Origin: Wurfbainia villosa
Taxonomy: Eukaryota > Streptophyta > Magnoliopsida > Zingiberales > Zingiberaceae
Assembly: GCA_025175895.1 (NCBI GenBank)
Contig: JAKLTH010000238.1
Coordinates: forward strand, 7,068,001 to 7,132,000
Length of the DNA: 64,000 bases
Reading direction: 5' to 3'
Under the pieces are notes generated by a model. It made no database searches. It was not told the DNA's origin and saw only the letters and a program-made list of their open reading frames with translations. This document shows positions 1 to 10,279 of this stretch, in pieces. Position numbers and translations under genes: made by a program. The stretch's first letter is position 1, and each line of letters opens with the position of its first letter.

Positions 1-488
1 CCTTGTCAGCATCAGTAAGCTGCATGAAGTCATATATTGTCTCCAATGATCGAATCCATCCTTCTGCCACAATCGGGTCTGAGCTTCCCTTAAACTCTGT
101 CGGTCCAAGGTCCCTGAACTGCTTGTAAATTGGGTTCACACTGGCTGTGGGACCACTGGGGGTGTTTCCATGCTCCCTGGCTCTCAACAGTTGTTGGATC
201 TGTTTCCCCTGAATCCGACTCTATTCCTGTATAATTGCGGCAAGCTCGTAGCCCGACTATTCTGCCCCCCTTCACCATTGTTTCTTCGGCCCGCCATTCT
301 CCTATAAAACCCGATACCTGTATCGTTATCTCCAATTTATACATAAACCTAAACATGATTACATTAAGACTACTACTTGAAAAATAAATTTAAAGCTTAC
401 AACCGCGGAGATGGATGTATCTGAGTCCTTGATGAGATTGCATGCACACACTGTCCTTTAGAATCGTTGGCTCTAATACCAACTTAAA
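1..488 (-). pseudogene. Ty3/gypsy element G1: gag 5' end and leader, truncated by the window edge
   Basis: This stretch is nearly identical to 14067-14556, which is the start of gag and the primer-binding region of element G2. The gag ATG would be at 297 (minus strand), and gag runs off the window at base 1. A small replacement near 250-268 relative to the G2 copy disturbs the frame. The tRNA-Met-like primer site (TGGTATTAGAGCC on the minus strand) is at 469-481. The copy has no intact reading frame. Confidence 0.75.
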
Positions 489-1564
489 AGACCTAACCCA
501 GTATACACATACTAGATCCCTAGTCACACATCAATATTACCCATTATACACAAGATCGAAATGCCCGGCAGAAATTTATTTTTATTCCATCCAGTTTAGC
601 AGTCTCAACGACACAATTAACTCTCAGAACCTGAAGAAAAATAGAACATAAAATCATCTCCCCTAAATCTGGAAACCCTGTTTCATAAATGCTCCGGACA
701 ATGTGTGACATGCTCATCATCATCTCCTCAGTTATACCACCTCCGCTTCTTGCATCTCAATCTGGGTATCCTGTTCCCTACCTGAAATTGTTATGTGACA
801 TCATGAGTTCACAGCCCAGTAAGTAGATCAATGACAGGGATATAACACAGGGGGGAGAAAATTTCATAAAGAAAATATGTATCTCTGCAACTGTAAATGT
901 AAATTACTGTAGCTCGACATACATTTTCGGTTACACTTTCTGTAAGTCAATATGAAACATAACTAATACTTTAACATCATATCATTATAACAAGTATAGC
1001 GAACCCAATCATGCCTTTCTATTATGCTAACTGTACCTAAACATAAACTCTCGTGGTGTCTCATATTATGCAATTAAAATGTTGAGTCAGTCAAATATCT
1101 TAATTTCTTGTGCAATCCTGAAGTACCTCTAGAAAGAAATTAAGGAAATCACCATCACCATCACCATCACTCTCAATTTGGTGGGCCCTCCCGAGCTCAA
1201 CCCGGGAGCCCAATCAATGCTCATGTATATATACCGTTAGCTAAATAAAGAATTTTTCTGTCATTTTCTATCATACTCAGTCACCGAAGGATAACATAGA
1301 ACATCAGGGGTGAACATTTACAACTAAATATATAGCATCTAACCTCATACACAGGTAGATGATAGCATACGTATTTACATAACATCAGTGCACAGGAAAG
1401 ATTTGGATAAACAATTTAACTAAAAATAGTAACAGTAATCATCATGGATGGACAATTATATATATACTTATCTATATATAGCATCTAACCTCACACACAG
1501 GTAGATGGTAAGTACACACATATACGTATAGCATCCAACCTCATACACAGGTAGATGGTAACTA

Positions 1565-1599
<35 letters not shown>

Positions 1600-2000
1600 G
1601 CATCTGACCTCATACACAGGTAGATGATAGTATCACTTATTACATATCATTTACAGTATTAAGAGAAAGCCTCTTGAAGTTAATTTGGCCACGAATCATA
1701 ATCAGGAGCATCGACCAAAGCCTAAAATTTGTGGCAACACAACTTTTCACAATTTGCAATAAAATTGCAATTGGCACAACAAATATTCCGAGTGGATCAT
1801 AAATTTATACTGATACTTCACATCAGAAACTAAAAGAAAATGCGATTCAAATTATCTAAACAGATGCTAGCATAAGAAGATTAATTCTGTCTAAACATTT
1901 ATTTGGAACAAAGGAGAAGACTACTTTGGATAGCAACAACGTGCAAAATCAGATCTGCGCAGGAGGAAAATCAGGCCTCTAAGAAGTCACAGAGATCATT
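489..2000 (-). repeat. LTR copy A of the gypsy family, cut off at 2000
   Basis: This is the 5' LTR of G1, homologous to 14557-16091 and to 7936-9432. It stops abruptly at 2000, inside LTR sequence, where copia C1 begins, so the outer ~750 bp with TATA box and U3 are missing. It carries four copies of a ~34-bp motif (about 1338, 1482, 1530 and 1600) and an (AT)n run at 1569-1598. Many diagnostic variants agree with copy C and not with copy B. The boundary next to the primer site is uncertain by ~20 bp. Confidence 0.75.
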
Positions 2001-4457
2001 ACAATCAGACATGCTGAAATATTGTAACATCTTATTTATATAAGACTCTTGAGATAAACCCAAAAGTCTCTTAGATTGATCCCTGATGATTTTAACTTCT
2101 AAGATGTATTCAACTTCTCCCATATCCGTTGTGTCAAACTGTGATGAAAGCCACTCTTTGACTTCTATCACAAAACCTATGTCATTTCCTGCTATTAGCA
2201 TATCATCAACATTTAATGATAAAATGACATACTTTCCTTTGTCCTTCTTCAGGAAAACGCAATGATCCTCATTAATCATTTCGAAACCATAAGAAAAAAC
2301 CACTTCATTAAACCTTATATTCCACTGTCTTGATGCTTGCTTTAGCCCATATATAGATTTCTTCAATCTACATACTTTATCTTCTTAACCTTCAGCAATG
2401 AAACCTTCTGGTTGAACCATATAGATTTCTTCATCAAGTTCACCGTTAAGGAAAGAGGTTTTTACATTCATCTGATGTAACTCCAAGTCATAATGCGCCA
2501 CTAAAGCCAAAATAACTCGGATTGACACAAACTTTACTACGGGAGAAAATGTCTCCTCAAAGTCTATACCCTCCAATTGGGTAAATCCTTTTGCAAACAA
2601 GCGAGCTTTGTATCGCTTAATCGATCCATCTGCTTTTCCTCTTTATTTTGAGAATCCATTTATTCTCAATAGCCCTTCGGCCAGGAGGAAGATCGACTAA
2701 CTCTCAAACATGATTCTTAATCATTGACTCCATCTCTTCGACCATTGCATTTCTCCACTTTTCTCTAACTCTAGAGCTCATAGCTTCCCTAACTGATTGA
2801 GGTTCATCATCGTCAACTGGGAGTGTCATCATTGCCTCATTCTCAATATCAAACCTCTTCTTAGGTTTGATCTTACGAACACTTCTTCGTAAGTTGGGCT
2901 CATGAGAAATCACCCCGTGACTAGGCAAATTACTCCCACTGGGTTGACTAGGTCCAAGTATTCCACTTGACACCTGTCTTGTTGATAATGACTCATCCTC
3001 CTCAAATAGAGGAACTGTCTTATCAACCTCACCTCTAGCTAGGATCTCAGTTTCGAGAAAAGTAACATCTCTCGAATCCAATTCGGAGATTGTTCCATCT
3101 TGTTGCTCACCTATGAAAACATAACCTTTGGATGTATCAGAATATCTTATAAAAATACATTTCTTACCTCTATGTCCCAGTTTTCCATACTTGTGAGAAC
3201 TATCATGAACATAGACAGTTGACCCCCAGGATCTCAAATTGCTTAAATCTGATTTTCTGTCTGTCCAACGTTCATATGGGGTAGATAGAAACTGACTTTG
3301 AAGGCACTTTGTTAAGTATATAGACTGCAGCTAGTAATGCATCTCCTCAATAGGAGATCGACAAATTAGTCTGTGCCATCATAGACCTAACCATTTCGAG
3401 AAGAGTCATATTTCTTTTCTCAACAATCCCATTTTGCTGTGGAGTTCCAGGGGTAGTCAGCTGTCTAATAATCCCCTTATCATTATATATTATCTTAAAC
3501 ATATTAGACAAATATTCTCTTCCACGGTCAGTGCGTAAAGTCTTAACCTTACGTTCCATTTGATTCTCAACTTCGTTCATATAACGAATGAAGCAATCCA
3601 ATGGTTCAGATTTATGAGAAATCAAATACACATGACCGAAACGAGAGAAATCATCAAAAATGTAATGAAATAGGAAGCTCCATGTCTAGCCTTCATATTC
3701 ATTAGACCACAAATATCCGAATGAATAAGTTGCAATGGTGGCCCAACCCTAATAGTCTTACCAAATGTTTTCCTAGTTGCTTTTCCTACTAGACAATGCT
3801 CATACACAGACAAGCTAATCTTAGCACGAGAGCCCAAGTAACCCTCTTTAGCTAACCGATTCATGCGCTCTTGTCCTATATGTCATAATCTAGCATGTCA
3901 AATATCATCAGTTATTTCTGCATCACTAGTAAGAGCAATGTTCGAAAAATAACTATCAATCGCACAATTGATATTTGGTTTCACATCAAGAACCATAAAA
4001 TCATTTATTAAAAAACCATATCTGATTGACATGGAGTCAATCTTAAGTTCAACACACCGACTGTAAAAATTAATACAATACCTTAAATCAAGAAGACAAG
4101 TAATAGAAATAAGATTCCTTCAAATCTCAGGAGCATACAAGACATCATATAGAAACAAAGTACTTCCACCCCGAAGGTTAAATTTGCAAGTACCGACTCC
4201 TTTGACTTCAACTCTTGCATTGTTTCCTACATAGATCCATTTGTTGCGGTGGTACCTGCAGATTACTTCACATATGTAACCCGCTCCCGAGCTACATGGT
4301 TGGTTGCTCCCGAATCTATAATCCACAAAGGATAAGAATCAACCAACAACACAGAACTTGCAATAAAATGCTCAGAAGACAGACTTGAAGTTACCTTTCT
4401 TGGCTCAGTGTACTCCCGAGCGTAGTGACCCTTTTTGTCACAATTAAAGCAAGTCAC
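1971..4457 (-). pseudogene. copia C1 pol (protease, integrase, partial RT), broken
   Basis: In reading order: a CCHC-like knuckle near 4451-4410 whose last Cys is Tyr (CX2CX4HX4Y); the aspartic protease motif DSGAT with its Asp at ~4316; integrase from ~3870 to ~3350 with an HSDICG block, LRTDRGREY and a PQQNG..E block; and RT from ~2700 to 2001. In RT the first catalytic Asp (usual DVKTAFLNG) reads NVKTSFLNG. The YVDD box reads NVDD at 2213-2202. Several frameshifts divide the frame. The last frame continues about ten codons into gypsy LTR before stopping at 1971. The element is not autonomous. Confidence 0.85.
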
Positions 4458-5235
4458 CTTGCTTTTAGGTTTCTTCCCAGTCTTCTTGTTCTTCTTTTTC
4501 TTGATTAGACTTTCCCCACCTACAGTCGTAGCTTCCTTCTTCTTTTCCTTTCCCTTCTTGAACCATCTCTTTTTTTTTATCCAGATGATCCAACATAACC
4601 GGCAACCAAATAGGCTTGGTCAGAAATCCTTGCGGATTCTACTTTCTCCGCCTCCAGTTCAACATGACGTGAGACGTCAGTGAAAGTCTTAATACTCTCA
4701 CGGTGAGTTAAGGTATGCCATGGTCTCCCAAGAATGCGGAAAGCGAATAAGCTGCCTGAACCTATTGTTCATCTGTCAGCTCGTGACCAGCAGTTTTAAG
4801 CTCCCGAATCATATTCGACATCTCCCTGAGATGTTGAACCATCGTAACATTCGGGCACTTCTTGTAGCTGTCGAACCTGATCGTCAACTGTCGAAGCTTG
4901 CTCAGACTCATTCCACTGTATCTATCCCTAAGGGCAACCCAAACTGCATGAGCCGAAGGATACAACTCATACTAAAAAACTAGGCCATCAATCATTGAAC
5001 TAATCAATATTCTCTTAGCAGTGAAATCCTTCTTTTTCCATGCCTTGTAGGCATCAAGGTCACGTTTGTACTGTGTCGTGGGACCTTCAATAGGTTTTTC
5101 CACAACCTGATATACAGCCTCAAGAACTTCTTGTTCCTCAAGTACATACTGAATCTTAAAATGCTAGATTTTGTAGTTATCTCCATTAAGTTTTTCATCC
5201 TTATTCAATTCAGTTATAATGTTCTTCGCTGTCAT
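4458..5235 (-). pseudogene. copia C1 gag, broken
   Basis: The start ATG is at 5235 and opens with MTAKNIITELNKDEKLNGDN, the usual N-terminus of plant copia Gag (the 'L.G.NY..W' region). An in-frame TAG replaces the conserved Trp after NYKI. Further on, the UBN2-type segment is seen (SMSKLRQLTIRFDS-like, then VTMVQHLREMSNMIRELKTAG). Frameshifts separate it from pol. The homologue in C2 starts at 29069. Confidence 0.8.
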
Positions 5236-5663
5236 AATCTATCATAAATAAACAAATTATTTAGATATTTAGTGTATATTTTTATGTATGTAATCTCTAA
5301 ATTGACTCAATGTAAATCTAATTTGATTTAAAAAAATCAAGTGATAACTATGTTACCACGCATCATCTGTATGTGCCAATTTGACTTACATTGATCTATT
5401 TTATTACATACATCCCATCATAATTCAAACATGATATTTAACATTAAATGAACTTATCATTTAAATTATATACAATGAACAAATCAAAGAGCATAAACAA
5501 ATATCATGCATCATGTAGAGTAGCGACATAAAATGAACTATTCATTTCGAATGAACATATCATCAACTAAACATGTTGTACAATGTTAACAGATAACAGG
5601 ACTCTACTAAGAATGTTACACATAACATTCTTCCTACTCATAACTGACAAACAGAAAACAACC
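5236..5663 (-). other. C1 spacer between leader frame and gag
   Basis: This is AT-rich sequence with short repeats of the type 'atgaac-atatcat'. It has no reading frame. It is alignable in part with 29070-29497 of C2, including the 'gttgtacaatgttaacaaataac' type stretch, so it is an old shared part of this copia lineage's leader. Confidence 0.5.
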
Positions 5664-6184
5664 CTAACAAACTAGATAGACGATTATTACTCCCACTAGG
5701 ACAAACACTAGCGCAGTAATAATCCAAACATGCCCAATCTTCTTGGGCTGAACTAGTACACCTTCCGCTGAGATGCTCTCAAGATGATGTTAGGACGCAA
5801 AATCCTTTAAAGGACACTCACGAAGAGATCCCATAGAAAAATCTCTTGAGGTCTTCTTAGGATCTCATACGGATCCTCTTCACAAGCCTCGTAGTGAAGT
5901 AACTCAACGCACATCTGGGTGTAGGATACGCGCCCCTCATAGCCCCCCCAGATCTGATGTGCGATATCACTAAGGAGCTCAAGCAGTGAACGGATCAGAG
6001 CTCAAATCCTATAGTTATCTAGAATTGGAAACTCCTGCATCTCAAGTCTCCAAAATAGCCTATCAAGTCTCCCGATGTGCTACCTGACTCCATGAGCTGA
6101 GTCATACTCTATCCCCTGGATAGCTTCCCTCAGCTGATTACGCAACACATCGCGTCGAGTCATAGAAGTGATCATCCATGTCAT
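5664..6184 (-). pseudogene. extra leader reading frame of C1 (Gag-like, C-terminal membrane segment)
   Basis: This reading frame lies between the 5' LTR and gag, in the sense direction. It starts at ATG 6184 (MTWMITSMTRRDVLRN) and ends at TAG 5664-5666. It contains HIGRLDRLFWRLEMQEFP, then an acidic CEEDP region, and ends in PKK followed by ~20 hydrophobic residues (TALVFVLVGVIIVYLV). In-frame TAG and TGA codons and at least one shift break it. The same frame with the same blocks occurs in C2 at 29498-30010 although the LTRs of C1 and C2 are unrelated. The function is unknown. The helix pattern resembles the UBN2 part of Gag, which is inference only. Confidence 0.65.
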
Positions 6185-6649
6185 CTAAAACAAAATTGAA
6201 ATTAATTAAGTCAGTACAAAATCGACAAACTAGTACTTCTACCGGCTTAATTCAATTTATATAGGCACAGAACTTACACAATAAATCAAGAATAAATTTC
6301 GATTCTCTGGAGAACAGTCGACTGAACCGCTTAGACCAGTCGACTGATAATTTTACCAATCAACTATCATCTAAGTCCAATCGTTTTAAACTGTTATAAC
6401 TTGACATGGCCATTAATATGTGAAAACTCAAACACCATCCAATTTTCTCCAAGTACCCCCAGGCACTAGAGCAACATGAATGGTAATTTGCCTTCTCATC
6501 GTGCCTAACCATCAACTCTAGTTCTTATTAACCTATTTATAAGTTGTTTATATCGAGTTCTATTTGTTCCAAACAATTACTCGACGATTAAGTTATGAGT
6601 TAAGTTGACCAAAGTCAACTTTGTCGACCAATGTTGACCAACAGTAGAA

Positions 6650-6985
6650 CTAGCCCTCTGGCCGAGCTCTTACTGTGGACCGCGACCGGTCTGCTAAATT
6701 CCTGACCAATCCATAAAAATTCCAACCGATATACTGAAATCCCGGCCAGTCTATAAAGATCCTGACCGGTCTATAGAATTCCCGACCAGTCTATAGAATT
6801 CCCGACCGGTCTATAGAATTCCCGACAAGTTTTCAAAAAAACTGACCGATTTAAAATCCAGACCGATTTAAAATCCAGACCGATTTAAAGTCCAGACCGG
6901 TTTAAAATCCAGACCGATTTAAAGTCTAGATCGGTTTAAAATCCAGACCGGTATGACATTCAGACCGGTTTAACATCCAGACCGG
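6650..6985. repeat. C1 leader minisatellite (two unit types)
   Basis: Two adjoining tandem arrays. The first (about 6720-6830) uses a ~20-21-bp unit like CCGGTCTATAGAATTCCCGA. The second (about 6845-6985) uses a ~17-bp unit like GACCGATTTAAAATCCA. The shared CCGGT/CCGAT core suggests that one unit type grew out of the other. They lie in the untranslated leader of C1. Confidence 0.8.
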
Positions 6986-7274
6986 TTTCGGGAACTGTTT
7001 GGAAGCAATTTTCCACCAGGGAACTGTTCAACAATCCCAACCGGCCTCAGTAAACTGATGCGAAATCTCGAGCACTTTCGAAGCTGGGAAGTAGTTTCCC
7101 ACCGAGGAAGCTCAACAATCCGATCGGTCTCAAAATCGAGGCCGGTTTGAAGCATTGAAGCGATTTCCACCGAGGAACTGTTGAAATTGCTTGACCAGCT
7201 TCTAGGGAATTGCTCAGTATCTTTTTGGTTTTTCCCTTTAACTGCTCGGAAATTGCTCGACAATGTATATCTCG

Positions 7275-7405
7275 TGCACCATACAGTAATCACTATCACT
7301 ATATGGTACTTTCGAGCACTATACAGTATTCCCGATGCACTACATTGTATTCCCGATGACTATATAGTACTCCCGTGCACTATATTGAAATCCCGTGCAA
7401 TTTAT
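7275..7405. repeat. C1 leader short tandem repeat
   Basis: About five degenerate copies of a ~20-22-bp unit of the form 'cactatatagtattcccgatg'. It is part of the same leader, ~190 bp from the primer site. Confidence 0.65.
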
Positions 7406-7591
7406 ATAAGTTCCGAGCACTTTCGGTAACTGCTCGATTTTTAACTTTCACCGCTCGGGAATGAACATAACTACTCGGGAAGCAGTTTCCCACTAGGGAA
7501 CTGCTCAAATCTCGATAAAATCACGGTTCATCATTCTCGCAATGAACTGTGATTTTTATGAGTAAATCTCTTTTGAACAGATGCAAACCAA

Positions 7592-7606
7592 CAGACTCTG
7601 ATACCA
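7592..7606 (-). other. primer-binding site of C1 (initiator tRNA-Met)
   Basis: The minus strand reads TGGTATCAGAGTCTG, complementary to the 3' end of initiator tRNA-Met. It lies one base from the LTR edge at 7608 (TGTTGGG). This fixes element orientation and the LTR end. Confidence 0.85.
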
Positions 7607-7607
7607 T

Positions 7608-7935
7608 TGTTGGGATTAATGCATATGTTTATACAAATTGAAATACTGAAAAATTAAAGCATGACTGTAAATATAAAACTTACAGTGATCGTCAGAATCT
7701 TCGTGCTTCCTGAATCTGTTGGGAAAAAATGATCTCTGCTCACCATCCGAGGATCGATCACGTCGGAAGGATCCTACTCTTCCACGAGCCAAGTTCCTGC
7801 TGTACCTCGGTGTTCTCGGATCTCTCCGTTCTCTCCGATAGCCCTACGGCGATTCACGCACAATACCTCTCTCCGACAGTCCTCCCACTAGCAGAGCCCT
7901 AGTATCCCCTCTCAAAAAGGCAATCCTAGTGAAAA
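7608..7935 (-). repeat. C1 5' LTR (outer edge uncertain)
   Basis: It begins with TGTTGGGATTAATG next to the primer site and runs ~328 bp to the join with gypsy LTR copy B. No clear CA end is visible at 7935, so the outer edge may be lost. It has no similarity to the C2 LTR. Confidence 0.65.
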
Positions 7936-10125
7936 AAACCTACTAGATCCCTAGTCACACATCAATATTACCCATTATACACAAGATCGAAATGCCCGGC
8001 AGAAATTTATTTTTATTCCATCCAGTTTAGCAGTCTCAACAACACAATTAACTCTCAGAACCTGAAGAAAAATAGAACATAAAATCATCTCCCCTAAATC
8101 TGGAAACCCTGTTTCATAAATGCTCCGGACAATGTGTGACATGCTCATCATCATCTCCTCAGTTATACCACCTCCGCTTCTTGCATCTCAATCTGGGTAT
8201 CCTGTTCCCTACCTGAAATTGTTATGTGACATCATGAGTTCACAGCCCAGTAAGTAGATCAATGACAGGGATATAACACAGGGGGGAGAAAATTTCATAA
8301 AGAAAATATGTATCTCTGCAACTGTAAATGTAAATTACTGTAGCTCGACATACATTTTGTTACACTTTCGTAAGTCAATATGAAACATAACTAATACTTT
8401 AACATCATATCATTATAGTACAATAACCCAATCATGCCTTTCTATTATGCTAACTGTACCTAAACATAAACCCTCGTGGTGTCTCATATTATGCAATTAA
8501 AATGTTGAGCCAGTCAAATATCTTAATTTCTTGTGCAATCCTGAGGTACCTCTAGAAAGAAATTAAGGAAATCAGTCATCAGTCATCAGTCATCAGTCAA
8601 TCTGTCAATTTGGGTGGGCCCTCCCCGGAGCTCAACCCGGGGAGCCCAATCCGTCCAGGCACCACTAATGCTCATGTATATACCGTTAGCTAAATAAAGA
8701 ATTTTTCTGTCATTTTCTATCATACTACGATCAGAAGGATAACATAGAACATCAGGGGTGAACATTTACAACTAAATATATAGCATCTAACCTCATACAC
8801 AGGTAGATGATAGCATACGTATTTACATAACATCAGTGCACAGGAAAGATTTGGATAAACAATTTAACTAAAAATAGTAACAGTAATCATCATGGATGGA
8901 CAATTATATATATACTTATCTATATATAGCATCTAACCTCACACACAGGTAGATGGTAAGTACACACATATACGTATAGCATCCAACCTCATACACAGGT
9001 AGATGGTAACATATATATATATATATATTTAGCATCTGACCTCATACACAGGTAGATGATAGTATCACTTATTACATATCATTTACAGTATTAAGAGAAA
9101 GCCTCTTGAAGTTAATTTGGCCACGAATCATAATCAGGAGCATCGACCAAAGCCTAAAATTTGTGGCAACACAACTTTTCACAATTTGCAATAAAATTGC
9201 AATTGGCACAACAAATATTCCGAGTGGATCATAAATTTATACTGATACTTCACATCAGAAACTAAAAGAAAATGCGATTCAAATTATCTAAACAGATGCT
9301 AGCATAAGAAGATTAATTCTGTCTAAACATTTATTTGGAACAAAGGAGAAGACTACTTTGGATAGCAACAACGTGCAAAATCAGATCTGCGCAGGAGGAA
9401 AATCAGGCCTCTAAGAAGTCACAGAGATCATAACTATCAGGAAAACTGGACCAGAATTCAATTGGAAGAATGGACGACATCTAACAAGGACAGTGTTTGA
9501 ATGTCTATAAAATAAGATGAACAAAAATAATTTTATAATCTCCATATCCCAACTGTTGAAATCCCTAAACCCCCCTTCCCGTGCCCCCCTGTTCTTCGAT
9601 TCCCCTAATCCGCAGGGTAGCAAGGCTCTACCGATTCCCACCGCGTGGTCCTTTCCTAAACTCATTAATTCACCCACCAAAGACTTTCGAACCCAATCCA
9701 GCAGAAACGAATAAGACTCAGTGCTTGAACACGGTCAAAAACCCAATTCCCGACCTCAATCCCGCCGATAAATTCCCAAAATCCGAGCAAAATCTGCCCT
9801 CGCCCTAACCGAGATTTACTTACGGGGAAGAGGAAGGAGGAGGGTCGGTGGAGCTCCGGCAGCGTCGACTCCGGCGGCAAGGATTCGACGATCGCCTTTC
9901 GTCGTCTGCGGCGGCTCGCGGCGGAGTACGGGTTGCGCGAACGAAAAGAAACGGGGAAAAAGAAAGAAAAAAAAAAAGAGAAAAGGAAAATATATATAGG
10001 GGTTCGGTCGGTTAATTAGGGTTTAGGGTTTTTCCCTTTTTGCCTCTCAACGGTGATTATTTAGGGTGTAAATAGACCCCGACATTTATCCCCCTTTTTC
10101 GATGATTTTCGCCCGTGTATTTATT

Positions 10126-10167
<42 letters not shown>

Positions 10168-10181
10168 TCTGAGACTTGACA
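7936..10181 (-). repeat. G2 LTR copy B (3' LTR)
   Basis: It ends at ...TTGACA (10181) next to a purine-rich tract, so the minus strand starts TGTCAAGTC. It contains the same 34-bp hairpin repeats as copies A and C, a minus-strand TATATATA at 9991-9998, a telo-box pair at 10016-10031, and (TTA)n at 10130-10168. It differs from copy C by many substitutions and indels, mainly in 9430-9960. Confidence 0.85.
9991..10031 (-). promoter_or_regulatory. G2 LTR core promoter: TATA box with upstream telo-box
   Basis: On the minus strand AAACCCTAAACCCTAA (10031-10016) is followed ~17 bp later by TATATATA (9998-9991). The same arrangement is at 16709-16724 and 16684-16691 in copy C. Telo-boxes (AAACCCTAA) are known elements of plant promoters active in dividing cells. 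The promoter role here is inferred from position in the LTR. Confidence 0.55.
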
Positions 10182-10205
10182 ACTCTTTCCCCCTAAAAAA
10201 AAAAT
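10182..10205 (-). other. polypurine tract of G2
   Basis: The minus strand reads a T-run, then AGGGGGAAAGAGT, directly before the LTR start TGTCAAG. This is the expected plus-strand primer beside a 3' LTR. Confidence 0.75.
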
Positions 10206-10279
10206 TTCGTACTCGAAATTTGACTTACCAAATAGTTCGAGAAGCAGTCACATATCACTCGGTCTCTCGGTAGCTTCCT

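Larger units (their letters stand above)
2001..7935 (-). mobile_element. Ty1/copia retrotransposon C1, truncated at its 3' end
   Basis: Read on the minus strand the order is: LTR piece (7608-7935), tRNA-Met primer site (7592-7606), a long leader with an extra reading frame and minisatellites, gag, protease, integrase, and part of reverse transcriptase. PR-INT-RT order defines Ty1/copia. The rest of RT, RNase H and the 3' LTR are missing: RT is joined directly to gypsy LTR copy A at 2000. The other end joins gypsy LTR copy B at ~7935. No target duplication can be found, as expected for a copy reshaped by deletion or illegitimate recombination. Confidence 0.85.
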
